Part shown: positions 37,300 through 46,219 of the stretch, one piece after another
Position numbering within the stretch: the stretch's first letter is position 1
Layout: each line of letters begins with the position of its first letter
Assembly (NCBI GenBank): GCA_028278665.1
Contig: JAQAJI010000001.1
Coordinates: 1-51,950 of the forward strand
Length of the DNA stretch: 51,950 nt
Direction: 5' to 3'
Source: Candidatus Rariloculus versatilis
GTDB taxonomy: Bacteria > Pseudomonadota > Gammaproteobacteria > Steroidobacterales > Rariloculaceae
Made by a program: the position numbers and the translations under genes
Notes under the pieces: model-generated
Told to the model about the DNA's origin: nothing
What the model saw: the letters and a program-made list of their open reading frames with translations, nothing else
Database searches by the model: none

Positions 37300-38387
37300 C
37301 AGCGAATCTTCAGGCTCGCAAGTCCGATGAGCACCAGGATCACGGTGATGATCCAGAAACGAACGATCACCTTCGGTTCCGCCCAGCCCTTGAGCTCGAA
37401 ATGGTGATGCAGCGGTGCCATGCGAAAAACGCGCCGGCCTGTTCTCTTGTAGGAGACGACCTGGATCATGACGGAGATGGTTTCGACCACGAACACTCCG
37501 CCCATGATGAACAACACCAGTTCCTGCCTGATCACCACCGCCACGAGTCCCAGCGCTGCTCCGAGCGCGAGTGCCCCGACATCACCCATGAAGACTTGGG
37601 CGGGATAGGTGTTGAACCACAAGAAGCCCAGGCCGGCGCCAGCCAGGGCCGCACAAAAAACGAGCATCTCTCCGGCCCCCGCGATATAGGGGATGCCGAG
37701 ATAGTTCGAGAAGACGACGTTGCCGGCCGCCCAGGCGATGAGCCCAAGCGCGCCGCCGACCAGCACGGCCGGCATGATCGCGAGACCGTCGAGCCCATCG
37801 GTCAGGTTGACTCCGTTGGAGCTGCCGACGATGACGATGTAGACGAACGCCACATAGGCGATTCCGTTGAGCGGTATCAAGAGGTTCGGAAAATAGGGGA
37901 TCAGCAGCGCCTGTTCGACCTCGGGATTCTCCGCCGTCGCGAACAACAGCAGTGCACCGGCAAGTGCTGCGACCGACTGCCAGAAGAACTTGGTGCGCGC
38001 CGCGAGGCCTTGCGAATCGCCGACGACCAGTTTCCTGTAGTCGTCCACGAAACCGATGAGCCCGAAGACCATCGTGATTCCCAGCACGATCCAGACGAAG
38101 CGGTTGGTCAGATCGGCCCACAACAGCGTGGCAACGCCGATCGACAGCAGTATCAGCGCGCCGCCCATCGTCGGTGTGCCCGCTTTGGGCAGGTGGCTTT
38201 CCGGGCCGAGCGATCGTACCGGCTGGCCCACGCTGCTCACGGTAAGCCGCTGAATCATGTACGGGCCGATTGCGAACGACAGCGTCAGCGCGGTCAGCGC
38301 GCCGAGGATCGCGCGCATCGTCAGGTAGCCGAAAACGTTGAATCCCGAGTAGAACTGCGTCAGGTATTCCATCAGCATCGTCAACAT
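37299..38387 (-). CDS. mraY: Phospho-MurNAc-pentapeptide transferase (lipid I synthase)
   Basis: 362 residues with about ten membrane segments. Transfers phospho-MurNAc-pentapeptide to undecaprenyl phosphate. Typical motifs are [47 protein letters not shown] and the histidine motif [15 protein letters not shown]. It overlaps murF by seven bases; the slightly later in-frame ATGs are alternative starts. Confidence 0.97.
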   Translation of the reverse strand: MLTMLMEYLTQFYSGFNVFGYLTMRAILGALTALTLSFAIGPYMIQRLTVSSVGQPVRSLGPESHLPKAGTPTMGGALILLSIGVATLLWADLTNRFVWIVLGITMVFGLIGFVDDYRKLVVGDSQGLAARTKFFWQSVAALAGALLLFATAENPEVEQALLIPYFPNLLIPLNGIAYVAFVYIVIVGSSNGVNLTDGLDGLAIMPAVLVGGALGLIAWAAGNVVFSNYLGIPYIAGAGEMLVFCAALAGAGLGFLWFNTYPAQVFMGDVGALALGAALGLVAVVIRQELVLFIMGGVFVVETISVMIQVVSYKRTGRRVFRMAPLHHHFELKGWAEPKVIVRFWIITVILVLIGLASLKIR

Positions 38388-39748
38388 CGGTCCGCCCTCC
38401 GCGTATCCACGTCGGCGAACGCTGCGACGAGGCGATCGAGCCCCATGACGCGTGAGCCCTTGATGAGGATCGTCAGGTCGGGGGCGAGCCGCGGCTCGAG
38501 CGCGCGCCTGGCCGATTCGATGTCGGTGGAAGTTTCGCCCCGCGTGCCGAAAGCATGCGCGGCATGCGCCGCTAGCGGGCCGATCGCTATCAGCGTGTCG
38601 CAGCGGCCGCGGGCGTAAACGCCGGTTTCCCGATGCAGGGCCTCGGCCTCGCGACCGAGCTCCGCCATGTCGCCGAGTACGAACACGCGCGTTCCGCCGC
38701 GCGCGCCGAGCCAGTCTAGCGCCGCGCGCGCCGAGGACGGATTCGCGTTGTAGCTGTCATCGACGACCGTCGCACCGGCGGTTCCGCGCAGTACCGTCAT
38801 GCGGCCAGGAACCTGCGAGCCACTGGCGAGGCCGGCGCGAATCGCGGCACCGCCCGCTCCGACGGCGTGCGCGGCGGCGGCCGCGGCGAGCGCGTTGGCT
38901 ACGTTCTGGCGGCCGACGAGCGGCAACTCGATGTCGAGTTGTTCTCCGTCCGGCAGGCACATCGTGAATCTTGAGCCGTCGCCAGCGAGTTCGGGCTCAC
39001 CGACCGCGCGGCAGTCGGCGTGCGCGCCCAGACCGAACGTCACGACGCGGTTCGCGCTCGAGCGCGCCCGCCAGTCAGCGCAAAAGGGATCCTCGGCATT
39101 GAGTACCGCCGTACCCGAGCGCGGCAGGTGATCGAGCAGTTCGCCCTTCGCCGCGGCGACGCCCGCGACGGAGCCGAACCCCTCCAGATGCGCTGCTCCG
39201 GCATTGGTGATGACGCCGACCGTCGGCTGCGCGAGCCCGCTGAGGTAATCGATTTCACCGGCGTGGTTGGCACCGAGTTCGACGACGATCACTTCGTGCT
39301 CCGGGCGTATCCGCATGAGCGTCAGCGGCAGGCCGATATCGTTGTTGAGGTTGCTGCGCGTAACGCAGACCTCCCTGTTGACGCGCAGTATCGATGCGAT
39401 GAGTTCCTTGACCGTCGTCTTCCCGGCGCTGCCGGTCACAGCGATCACCGGTAGCGGAAAATTGCCGCGCCAGGCACGCGCCATCGCGCCGAGCGCGCGC
39501 CGCGTGTCGTCGACCTCGACCTGCGGTAACGGCGTTTGCGCGACACGCGACACCAGGGCCCCGGCTGCGCCCTTCTCGTGCACCTCGGCGATGTAGTCGT
39601 TGCCGTCGAAGCGCTCGCCACGGATCGCGACGAACAGTGCCCCGCTCACGGATTGACGCGAATCGGTCGTGACGGCGTCGAACTCGCTGTCGGCGCCGAG
39701 CAGGCGGCCCTGCACTTCGTCGGCTACGGCTGCGAGACTGCGAGTCAT
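38381..39748 (-). CDS. murF: UDP-MurNAc-tripeptide--D-Ala-D-Ala ligase
   Basis: 455 residues. Adds D-Ala-D-Ala to complete the pentapeptide. ATP loop [14 protein letters not shown] (Lys110); [28 protein letters not shown] and [12 protein letters not shown] follow in the family order. The ATG is joined to the murE stop by a one-base overlap. The longer upstream open frame is antisense of murE and is excluded. Confidence 0.97.
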   Translation of the reverse strand: MTRSLAAVADEVQGRLLGADSEFDAVTTDSRQSVSGALFVAIRGERFDGNDYIAEVHEKGAAGALVSRVAQTPLPQVEVDDTRRALGAMARAWRGNFPLPVIAVTGSAGKTTVKELIASILRVNREVCVTRSNLNNDIGLPLTLMRIRPEHEVIVVELGANHAGEIDYLSGLAQPTVGVITNAGAAHLEGFGSVAGVAAAKGELLDHLPRSGTAVLNAEDPFCADWRARSSANRVVTFGLGAHADCRAVGEPELAGDGSRFTMCLPDGEQLDIELPLVGRQNVANALAAAAAAHAVGAGGAAIRAGLASGSQVPGRMTVLRGTAGATVVDDSYNANPSSARAALDWLGARGGTRVFVLGDMAELGREAEALHRETGVYARGRCDTLIAIGPLAAHAAHAFGTRGETSTDIESARRALEPRLAPDLTILIKGSRVMGLDRLVAAFADVDTRRADRC

Positions 39749-41226
39749 CAACGTCGGTCTCCAAGCACGTCTGCGACCACGGCACGATCGTCGAAGGGGC
39801 GTCGCCCTCCGGCGAAGGCTTGCGAGGTTTCGTGCCCCTTGCCCGCGACCAGCACGACATCCCCGTCGCCTGCCGCAGCCACGGCACGGGCGATGGCTTG
39901 TTCGCGCGAATGAGCGACCGCCACATCCGGGTGAGCCTCGATGCCAGTGCGGATATCCGCAACGATCGCGGCCGGATCCTCGCCGCGCGGGTTGTCGTCG
40001 GTAAGCACGATGTGCTGCGCCGAGCCTGCCGCCGCGGCGCCCATTTCGGGCCGCTTGCCGCGGTCGCGCTCGCCGCCGCAGCCAAATACGCACCAGAGCT
40101 CGCCCGGCGCGGCTGCCGAGAGCGTTGCGAGGGCGCGTTCGAGCGCGTCAGGTGTGTGCGCATAGTCGACCACGACCCAGGGCTGCCCGCGCGTGCCGCC
40201 GTGGACCTCCATCCGTCCCGGCGGCGGGCTGCATTCGGCGAGCGCGTCGCATACGTCTGTCAACGGCAGATCCCAGGCCAGCAGCGCACCGGCCGCAATC
40301 AACAGGTTCTCCGCGTTGAACTCCCCGATCAGGGGCGAGACGAGGGTCGCACTACCGTAGCGGCCGCTGACTTGGAGTTCCAGACCGGAAAGTGCCTTGA
40401 GTCGACAGCGGCCGGCGAGATTGGCGTCGGGCCGACCGTGCTGCGAGGTCACGATGGACTCGCAGCCTGCCGGCAGGTCTTGCAGCAACCTGGCCGCGAA
40501 GGGGTCATCGCCGTTGAGCACGGCCCTGCCGAGCGCGGGCCTCGTAAACAGGCGCGCCTTGGCATCGCCATAGGCGCTGAAGTCCCCGTGCTCATCGAGG
40601 TGATCGCGCGTGAGGTTCGTGAATGCAGCCGCAGCGACCTCAAGTCCCGCAATCCGATTCTGGGCCAGTGCGTGCGACGACACCTCGAGCGCGACTCGCG
40701 GCAGGCCCATCGCCGCGATCTCCCGATGCAGGCTCAGGCAGTCGGGCGTCGTCAGCGCGTGCGGCTCAAGGTCGGCCGGCGGCCCGAACCCCAGCGTTCC
40801 GATGTAGGCGCAGGCAGCGCCGCGTTCGGCCATCGCGTTCGCGATCAGCCAGGCAACCGTGGTCTTGCCGTTCGTCCCGGTCACTCCAAGCACGTCAGCC
40901 TGCTCGGCGTCGGGGGCGAAGAACGCTCTGGCAAGATCGCCGAGCCGGTCGTCGATTCCCGGTACCGCGAGGCTCGGCTCAGGCACTTCCCGATGGCCGG
41001 CATCGGGTGCGTAAAGGACGATCGCAGCGCCGCGCTCGAGCGCTTCGGCGGCGAAGTCCAGCCCGTGCCGCGTGGCGCCCGGCACGGCGAGAAACGCGGC
41101 GCCGGGCGTGACCTGACGACTGTCGATGACAAGATCCCGGATTTCCATGGCCGCGTGACCGGCCGCTCCCGGACCCAGCAGGTCTCCCAGCGTCATCGCG
41201 GCAGCGGTTAACGCGGCGCTCATCAT
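39748..41226 (-). CDS. murE: UDP-MurNAc-L-Ala-D-Glu:meso-diaminopimelate ligase
   Basis: 492 residues. ATP loop GVTGTNGKTTVAW (Lys121); ALEVSSHALAQNRI; FTNLTRDHLDEHGDF; and the amino acid-selecting motif DNPR (411-414), which marks meso-diaminopimelate addition and thus Gram-negative-type peptidoglycan. It starts with ATGATG at 41226, overlapping the ftsI stop by four bases. Confidence 0.97.
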   Translation of the reverse strand: MMSAALTAAAMTLGDLLGPGAAGHAAMEIRDLVIDSRQVTPGAAFLAVPGATRHGLDFAAEALERGAAIVLYAPDAGHREVPEPSLAVPGIDDRLGDLARAFFAPDAEQADVLGVTGTNGKTTVAWLIANAMAERGAACAYIGTLGFGPPADLEPHALTTPDCLSLHREIAAMGLPRVALEVSSHALAQNRIAGLEVAAAAFTNLTRDHLDEHGDFSAYGDAKARLFTRPALGRAVLNGDDPFAARLLQDLPAGCESIVTSQHGRPDANLAGRCRLKALSGLELQVSGRYGSATLVSPLIGEFNAENLLIAAGALLAWDLPLTDVCDALAECSPPPGRMEVHGGTRGQPWVVVDYAHTPDALERALATLSAAAPGELWCVFGCGGERDRGKRPEMGAAAAGSAQHIVLTDDNPRGEDPAAIVADIRTGIEAHPDVAVAHSREQAIARAVAAAGDGDVVLVAGKGHETSQAFAGGRRPFDDRAVVADVLGDRR

Positions 41227-42950
41227 GGATCCACCCGTGCACTTGCTATGACGGAGACCGGCGGCTCGGCCAGCGCGTCCGGGGCGATGGCGAGCTGCCT
41301 GAGCGCACCCTCGGCGATCCTTGCAAATACCGGGGCCGCGACTTCACCGCCGTAGTAGGCTCCGCTCTGCGGATCGTCGATGACAACGACGACAACGAGC
41401 CTTGGGTCGCCGGCCGGTGCGACCCCGCCAAATACCGCCGTGTAACGGTCTTCGAGGTAGCCTCCGACACCGGACTTGCGCGCGGTGCCGGTCTTGCCTG
41501 CGATGGTGTAATTCGCGACCGCAGCGCGGCGCGCCGTACCCCCGGGCAGGACGACTGCCTGGAGCATGTTCATGAGGTTGTCGGCCGTCGATTCGGAGAT
41601 GATGCGCTCGCCCTGAGGACGTTCGTCGAGCGCGACGAACGATACGCTGCGCAATACGCCGCCGGCCGCAATCGCCGAATATGCGCGCGCGAGCTGCAGC
41701 GGCGTGACCGACAGCCCGTAGCCGTAGGAGAGCGTCGCCTGGCCGACCTCGCGCCAGTGCTGCGGGTCGTTGAGCACGCCCGCGGACTCGCCGGGAAAGT
41801 TGCTGTCGGTCAAGCGCCCGATTCCGAAGCCGGACAGCACCTGCCACAGACTCAACGGGTCAAGAGTCAATGCGATATGCGCGGCGCCGACGTTGCTCGA
41901 CCTTGCGAGCACAGTGGTCACGTCAATCTCTCCGAGATTCGAGTTGTCTTCGGTGAGCACGCGGCCGTTCACCGTGAGGATCCCGGGCGAGGTATCGACA
42001 GGCGAATCCGGGGAATACCGACCGCTTTCGAGCGCCGCAGCGAGGATGAACGGCTTGAAGCTCGAGCCGGGCTCCAGGATGTCGGTTGCGGCGCGGTTGC
42101 GGTAACGAGCGACATCGAGCTGGGAACGGTCGTTCGGGTTGTAGCTCGGCTGATTCACGATCGCGAGCACCTCACCGCTCGACGGATCGAGAATCACCAC
42201 CGAACCCGATGCGGCGCCGTTCTCCGCCACGGCACGCTTCAGTTCGCGATACGCAAGGTACTGCAGGCGCAGATCGATGCTGGTTCGCAAGGCGTTACCG
42301 TCCCGGGCCGGCCTGATCTGCTCGACGTCGCCGATTACGCGGCCCAGGCGATCCTGGATGACTCGCTTGCTGCCGATTTCAGGAGACAGCCAATGGTCGA
42401 ACGCAAGTTCCAGTCCCTCCTGGCCCTGATCGTCGACGTTGGTGAAGCCCAGGACATGGCCTGTCACCTCGCCCGCGGGGTAATAGCGGCGAAACTCCCG
42501 CTGGCTCCTGACGCCCGGGAGGCCCAGGCTCAAGGTCGCGGCAGCCCGGGCCGGGGCAATATGGCGCCTGAGGTAGACAAACTCTCTGTCCATGTTGCTC
42601 GCGATTCGCCGCGCGAGCTGATCGGGGTCGAGATCGAGCACGGCCGCAAGCTCGCCGAGCCGGTCAAGTTCAGGACCGAGTTCACCCGGGTTTACCCAGA
42701 TGCTGTCCACGGGCGTGCTGACCGCCAGCGGCTCGCCGTGGCGATCCACGATCGAACCGCGATGTGCCGACATCTGCACCGTCCTCACGTGCCTGTCGTC
42801 GCCCTGCGCGGTGAGGAATTCCCGGTCGATGAGCTGCAGCTTGAGAACCCGGATCTCGATCGCGGTTACGGCCGCGGCGAAGCAGACCAGCACGAACACG
42901 CTGCGCCAGCGCCCGCCCGACCTTTGGACAGTTTCGCCCTTGCCTGTCAT
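41223..42950 (-). CDS. ftsI: Septal transpeptidase FtsI (PBP3)
   Basis: 575 residues. One membrane segment (about 16-34), a PBP dimerisation domain beginning RGSIVDRHGEPLAVST, and a transpeptidase domain with Ser296 of the SxxK motif (EPGSSFKPF), SSN (second motif) and KTGT (third motif). It cross-links septal peptidoglycan with FtsW. ATG 42950 overlaps the ftsL stop by four bases. No lipobox is present. Confidence 0.97.
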   Translation of the reverse strand: MTGKGETVQRSGGRWRSVFVLVCFAAAVTAIEIRVLKLQLIDREFLTAQGDDRHVRTVQMSAHRGSIVDRHGEPLAVSTPVDSIWVNPGELGPELDRLGELAAVLDLDPDQLARRIASNMDREFVYLRRHIAPARAAATLSLGLPGVRSQREFRRYYPAGEVTGHVLGFTNVDDQGQEGLELAFDHWLSPEIGSKRVIQDRLGRVIGDVEQIRPARDGNALRTSIDLRLQYLAYRELKRAVAENGAASGSVVILDPSSGEVLAIVNQPSYNPNDRSQLDVARYRNRAATDILEPGSSFKPFILAAALESGRYSPDSPVDTSPGILTVNGRVLTEDNSNLGEIDVTTVLARSSNVGAAHIALTLDPLSLWQVLSGFGIGRLTDSNFPGESAGVLNDPQHWREVGQATLSYGYGLSVTPLQLARAYSAIAAGGVLRSVSFVALDERPQGERIISESTADNLMNMLQAVVLPGGTARRAAVANYTIAGKTGTARKSGVGGYLEDRYTAVFGGVAPAGDPRLVVVVVIDDPQSGAYYGGEVAAPVFARIAEGALRQLAIAPDALAEPPVSVIASARVDP

Positions 42951-43234
42951 GGCCCCGGCGCCGCGACGATCACGACCTGATCCTCATCGGGGACGACGAG
43001 TTCGAGTTGCTCTCCCGCGAGCGCTTCGACTCTCGGGTGTGTGGCCCAGGTGCTCTGCTCGAGCTGCAGGCGCCCCCAGTCAATCTGCAGTCTGGCCTCC
43101 TCGCGCTTTAGCGCTTCAAGCTCGGCGAAGAGCTGGCGGGACTGATGCGTGGCCGTAACGAGCCGAACTCCGGATACAAAGAACGCCGCCGCCACGATGA
43201 GCGCTGCGAGCAACACTCCGAAAGGCAATTTCAC
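42947..43234 (-). CDS. ftsL: Cell division protein FtsL
   Basis: 95 residues: a membrane segment (about 5-27) followed by a periplasmic coiled coil (QSRQLFAELEALKREEARLQ, with leucines at heptad spacing) and QLELVVPDEDQVVIV. Size, topology and position between rsmH and ftsI identify it as part of the FtsQLB complex. Start and end overlap neighbours by four bases each. Confidence 0.92.
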   Translation of the reverse strand: MKLPFGVLLAALIVAAAFFVSGVRLVTATHQSRQLFAELEALKREEARLQIDWGRLQLEQSTWATHPRVEALAGEQLELVVPDEDQVVIVAAPGP

Positions 43235-44184
43235 GACGCGGCCTCCTGCGCAAGCTTTTCGGCGATCCTGAGCCGCGCGCTGCGCGCTCGCCGGTTGCGG
43301 GCAAGCTCGGTATCCGTGGGCCGGATCAGCCGACCGACGTGCCGCAGCCGTGGTCGCGCCTCCGGCGGGATTCGCGGCAGGCCCGCGTAGGCCGGATCGC
43401 CGCGCACCTCACGGGCGATGAATCGCTTGACGATCCTGTCTTCAAGCGAGTGGAAGCTGATTACGAGGATCCGCCCGCCGCCGGCGAGGAGTTCCACGCT
43501 AGCGCGCAACCCCCGCTCGAGTACCGCAAGTTCATCGTTGACCACGATCCTCAGCGCCTGAAATACCCGCGTCGCCGGGTGAATCCGGGACGCGGTTCGT
43601 CCCGCCGCCGCGGGCGCTGCGGAACTGACCACGCGAGCGAGTTCAGCCGTTGTTGTCAACGGCTCGGCCGCGCGCGCGCGTACGATCGCAGCGGCTATGC
43701 GCCGCGCGCGCGGCTCCTCGCCGTAGTCGCGCAACGCCCGCGCAAGCTCAGCTTCGCCGACGTTGGCGAGCCAGGCTGCGGCCGTTTGCCCGATGGTCGG
43801 ATTCATGCGCATGTCCAGCGGCCCGTCGACTGCAAAACTGAAACCGCGCCGTGCCGCCTCCAGTTGGGGTGAGGAAACGCCGAGATCCAGCAGCACGCCG
43901 GACAAAGCGTGACTCCCGAGCCACGGCTCCACAGCGTCGCGCAGGTCTTCGAAGCCTGCATGCTCGATCGTGAATCGGGGATCGGCGCCGAACCGCCGGA
44001 TGCCGTCAGCCACGGCTTCCGGATCCTTGTCCAGCGCAAGTAGTCGCCCGCGGCGTCCGATTCGCGCGAGGATTTCACAGCTATGCCCTCCCCGACCGTA
44101 CGTGGCGTCGACGTAACGGCCGTCTTCAACCAGAGCCAGTCCATCAACGATCTCGTCCACCAGCACCGGCTGATGTACAGACAC
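43231..44184 (-). CDS. rsmH: 16S rRNA (cytosine-1402-N4)-methyltransferase
   Basis: 317 residues. Methylates N4 of C1402 in 16S rRNA; RsmI, encoded nearby, methylates the same base's ribose. HQPVLVDEIVDGL, VDATYGRGGHSCEIL (SAM-binding loop), LLDLGVSSPQLE, RGFSFAVDGPLDMRMNP and ISFHSLEDRIVKRFI are family motifs. The GTG at 44184 is chosen because GGGGCGG lies nine bases upstream; a TTG at 44193 directly abuts that Shine-Dalgarno. Confidence 0.95.
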   Translation of the reverse strand: MSVHQPVLVDEIVDGLALVEDGRYVDATYGRGGHSCEILARIGRRGRLLALDKDPEAVADGIRRFGADPRFTIEHAGFEDLRDAVEPWLGSHALSGVLLDLGVSSPQLEAARRGFSFAVDGPLDMRMNPTIGQTAAAWLANVGEAELARALRDYGEEPRARRIAAAIVRARAAEPLTTTAELARVVSSAAPAAAGRTASRIHPATRVFQALRIVVNDELAVLERGLRASVELLAGGGRILVISFHSLEDRIVKRFIAREVRGDPAYAGLPRIPPEARPRLRHVGRLIRPTDTELARNRRARSARLRIAEKLAQEAAS

Positions 44185-44204
44185 TTGCGCCAACCGCCCC
44201 GGTG

Positions 44205-44663
44205 CTACAGCACCAGCGACGTGAGTTCTTCAGGCAGGTTCGCAAACATTTCCGGATTGAAATCTACGAACTGCGCCTTCCAACTCGCCTCATCCCACAG
44301 TTCCAGCCTGTTGCCCTGCCCGACCAGCATGGCCTGACGCTCAATGCCGGCGTGCTCCCGCATCGTGCGATTGACTAAAATGCGGCCATGACCATCCATG
44401 TCCGGTTCGCTCGCCTGCCCGATCATCAGGCGCTGCAGCGCGAGGGTGGTCGGATGCAGCGCAGGAAGACGATTGAGCTTGCGTGCGAGTTCCTCCCAAT
44501 CCGGCTGCATGTAGATCCTGAGGTGCGGGCCGCCAAGGATCGGTATGCTGGCTGTGACGACGAGGTGGCCGTCGGCCCGGTCCCTGATACGCTCCCGATA
44601 GCGGGCAGGGATCGCCACGCGACCCTTGTCGTCCAAGGTTACATTCGATGCGCCTAGAAACAT
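44205..44663 (-). CDS. mraZ: Transcriptional regulator MraZ
   Basis: 152 residues, two SpoVT/AbrB-like halves: LDDKGRVAIPARYRERI and MDGHGRILVNRTMREHAGI. First gene of the dcw operon and repressor of it in E. coli. The upstream array of TGGG motifs (44678-44722) fits its binding site. Start MFLGASNVTLDDKGR matches the family N-terminus. Confidence 0.97.
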   Translation of the reverse strand: MFLGASNVTLDDKGRVAIPARYRERIRDRADGHLVVTASIPILGGPHLRIYMQPDWEELARKLNRLPALHPTTLALQRLMIGQASEPDMDGHGRILVNRTMREHAGIERQAMLVGQGNRLELWDEASWKAQFVDFNPEMFANLPEELTSLVL

Positions 44664-44677
44664 CGCCGGAATAACCG

Positions 44678-44722
44678 CCCACTAAATTACACTTTCGCCC
44701 ACTACGGACCACGTTGTCCCAC
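44678..44722 (-). promoter_or_regulatory. MraZ operator array, 10-bp period
   Basis: On the reverse strand TGGG, TGGT, TGGG, TGTA and TGGG begin exactly 10 bases apart (44722, 44712, 44702, 44692, 44682). MraZ is known to bind TGGGN repeats with 5-base spacers, i.e. one per helical turn. The array begins at the last base of the -10 and covers the transcription start and leader, so bound MraZ should block initiation or escape. Confidence 0.8.
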
Positions 44723-44750
44723 CTTAAAAGCGCGCTCGCCGGCTGTCAAC
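44722..44750 (-). promoter_or_regulatory. Promoter of the dcw operon (Pmra)
   Basis: On the reverse strand a perfect -35 TTGACA (44750-44745), a 17-base spacer and -10 TAAGGT (44727-44722, first, second and last positions matched). Start expected near 44715, about 50 bases before mraZ. It is the strongest promoter match in the window. Confidence 0.75.
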
Positions 44751-44901
44751 AACTATCTGCATGAATTATTGTGTGCTGACAGTGAGTTAGAAGCTGCCAA
44801 GCGGGGCTTGACGCGAGTTCAGCTCGCGTTCCGCGCAGTCAGCGGAAGGATCACGTCGGTTGGGGCGGAAGACCGCCTCGCCGAAAACGGCTGATTCAGG
44901 C

Positions 44902-44917
44902 CCGAGCGTTGGCTCGG
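44902..44917 (-). terminator. Hairpin after rnpB (possible terminator)
   Basis: CCGAGC-CAAC-GCTCGG forms a perfect six-pair stem just past the rnpB 3' end. There is no clear U-run after it, so it may be a processing boundary instead. A second hairpin, ACGCGAG/CTCGCGT, lies further on at 44811-44829. Confidence 0.35.
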
Positions 44918-44920
44918 AAA

Positions 44921-45262
44921 GGATCGGAGCCGGCCTGTAAGCCGGGTTCTGTCGAGCGTAACCATTCATCTGGGATATGCGTCTCCGCATACCTCGAGCG
45001 GCCTACCCGGAAGCTCGTGTGGGCGCACTCGAACGCTTCCCTATTCGGCCTTGCTCCTGGCAGGGTTTGCCGTGCCGCAGCGTGTTACCACCTGCGCGGT
45101 GCGCTCTTACCGCACCTTTTCACCCTTACCGCAAAAGCGGCGGTATGTTTTCTGTGGCACTTTCCGTAGGCTCACGCCCCCCAGGTGTTACCTGGTGCCA
45201 TGCCCAGGGAGCCCGGACTTTCCTCTGAGCTGCGCTCAGCGGTTACGCGGCCGGCTCCGAAC
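44921..45262 (-). ncRNA. rnpB: RNase P RNA (class A)
   Basis: Reading leftwards from about 45262, GGAGCCGGC opens the molecule and pairs with GCCGGCTCC at its end. The universal core GAGGAAAGTCCGGGCTCC is intact, followed by ACCAGGTAACACCTGGGGGG and, late, ACAGAACCCGGCTTACAGGC. It is the catalytic RNA that trims tRNA 5' ends. Position between rsmI and mraZ matches Pseudomonas-type order. Ends are approximate to a few bases. Confidence 0.95.
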
Positions 45263-45348
45263 AACTAGCTTACCCCCTCCCGGCACGAGCGCAAGCACGG
45301 CAGCCGCCTGCGCGCCCCGGCAGAGGCGTTTTCACCACCGGCTGCGAA

Positions 45349-46197
45349 CTATGGCTTCCTCCGCGTCAGGCGGTATACGACGTTGCGCGGCAGACCCGTG
45401 ATCCTTGCACACAGCGTTGCAGCCTTGTCCGGCGGCAATTCCTCGCACAGGACCGAGAAGATCCGCAAGGCTTCGGACTCCTCGGGCCGTTGGGCAACCT
45501 TGTCGCCGGCAACGACGACGACGAACTCGCCGCGCAGGGGAATCCCGTCACCGAGCCGGAAGCCGAGCTCGGCCAGTGAACCCGCGTACACGCACTCGTG
45601 AAGCTTGGTCAGTTCGCGAGCGATCGCCGCATCGCGCTGCGCGCCGAAGTGCTCCGCGAGCACGCGCAGCGTAGCGTCGAGCCGGTGCACGGATTCGAAG
45701 AAGACCATCGTCCGGGTTTCGTCGTGCAGGGCTTGCAGTCGCGCGGTACGCTGTGCCTTGCGCCGCGGCAGGAAGCCCTCGAACACGAACCGGTCCGTCG
45801 GCAAGCCGCACACACTCAACGCTGCGGACACGGCACTCGGTCCGGGCACGCTCACGACTTCGATGCCCTCGGCAAGCGCCGCGCGGACCAGACGCCAGCC
45901 GGGATCGCTGATCAGCGGCGTGCCGGCGTCGCTGACCAGCGCGATCGATTCACCGTCGAGCAGGCGCGCAAGCAGCCCCGGCGTGCGCTCGACTTCGTTG
46001 TGATCGTGAAACGCGATTATTGTCCCTTTGAGGCCGATACTCGATAGCAATCGTCGGGTTCGCCGGGTATCCTCAGCCGCTATGACGTCGACCGCGCCGA
46101 GCACCTCGCGCGCCCGCAAGCTCAAGTCCCCGAGGTTGCCGATCGGCGTACCGACGACATGCAGCGATCCGGCCGGCGTGTCCTGCTTGCTGGTCAT
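45349..46197 (-). CDS. rsmI: 16S rRNA (cytidine-1402-2'-O)-methyltransferase
   Basis: 282 residues of the tetrapyrrole-methylase-fold superfamily. LHVVGTPIGNLGDLSLRA, AAEDTRRTRRLL, LVSDAGTPLISDPG and VPGPSAVSAALSVCGLPTD are the family's SAM-binding motifs in order. It methylates the 2'-OH of C1402. The ATG at 46197 lies only 22 bases from the divergent lpoA start, so its promoter must reach into lpoA. Confidence 0.97.
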   Translation of the reverse strand: MTSKQDTPAGSLHVVGTPIGNLGDLSLRAREVLGAVDVIAAEDTRRTRRLLSSIGLKGTIIAFHDHNEVERTPGLLARLLDGESIALVSDAGTPLISDPGWRLVRAALAEGIEVVSVPGPSAVSAALSVCGLPTDRFVFEGFLPRRKAQRTARLQALHDETRTMVFFESVHRLDATLRVLAEHFGAQRDAAIARELTKLHECVYAGSLAELGFRLGDGIPLRGEFVVVVAGDKVAQRPEESEALRIFSVLCEELPPDKAATLCARITGLPRNVVYRLTRRKP

Positions 46198-46219
46198 TTG
46201 AAGGATTCAGTCGACGACA

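Noticed and set aside
37401-38618. 405-codon forward open frame opposite mraY
   Set aside because: Very rich in His, Gln, Arg and Asp, the mirror of a membrane protein gene on the other strand.
39820-41211. 463-codon forward open frame opposite murE
   Set aside because: Antisense to murE, whose motifs are complete; composition is that of a shadow.
44787-44990. Small reverse open frame upstream of mraZ
   Set aside because: It overlaps the rnpB 3' end and has no Shine-Dalgarno or family match.
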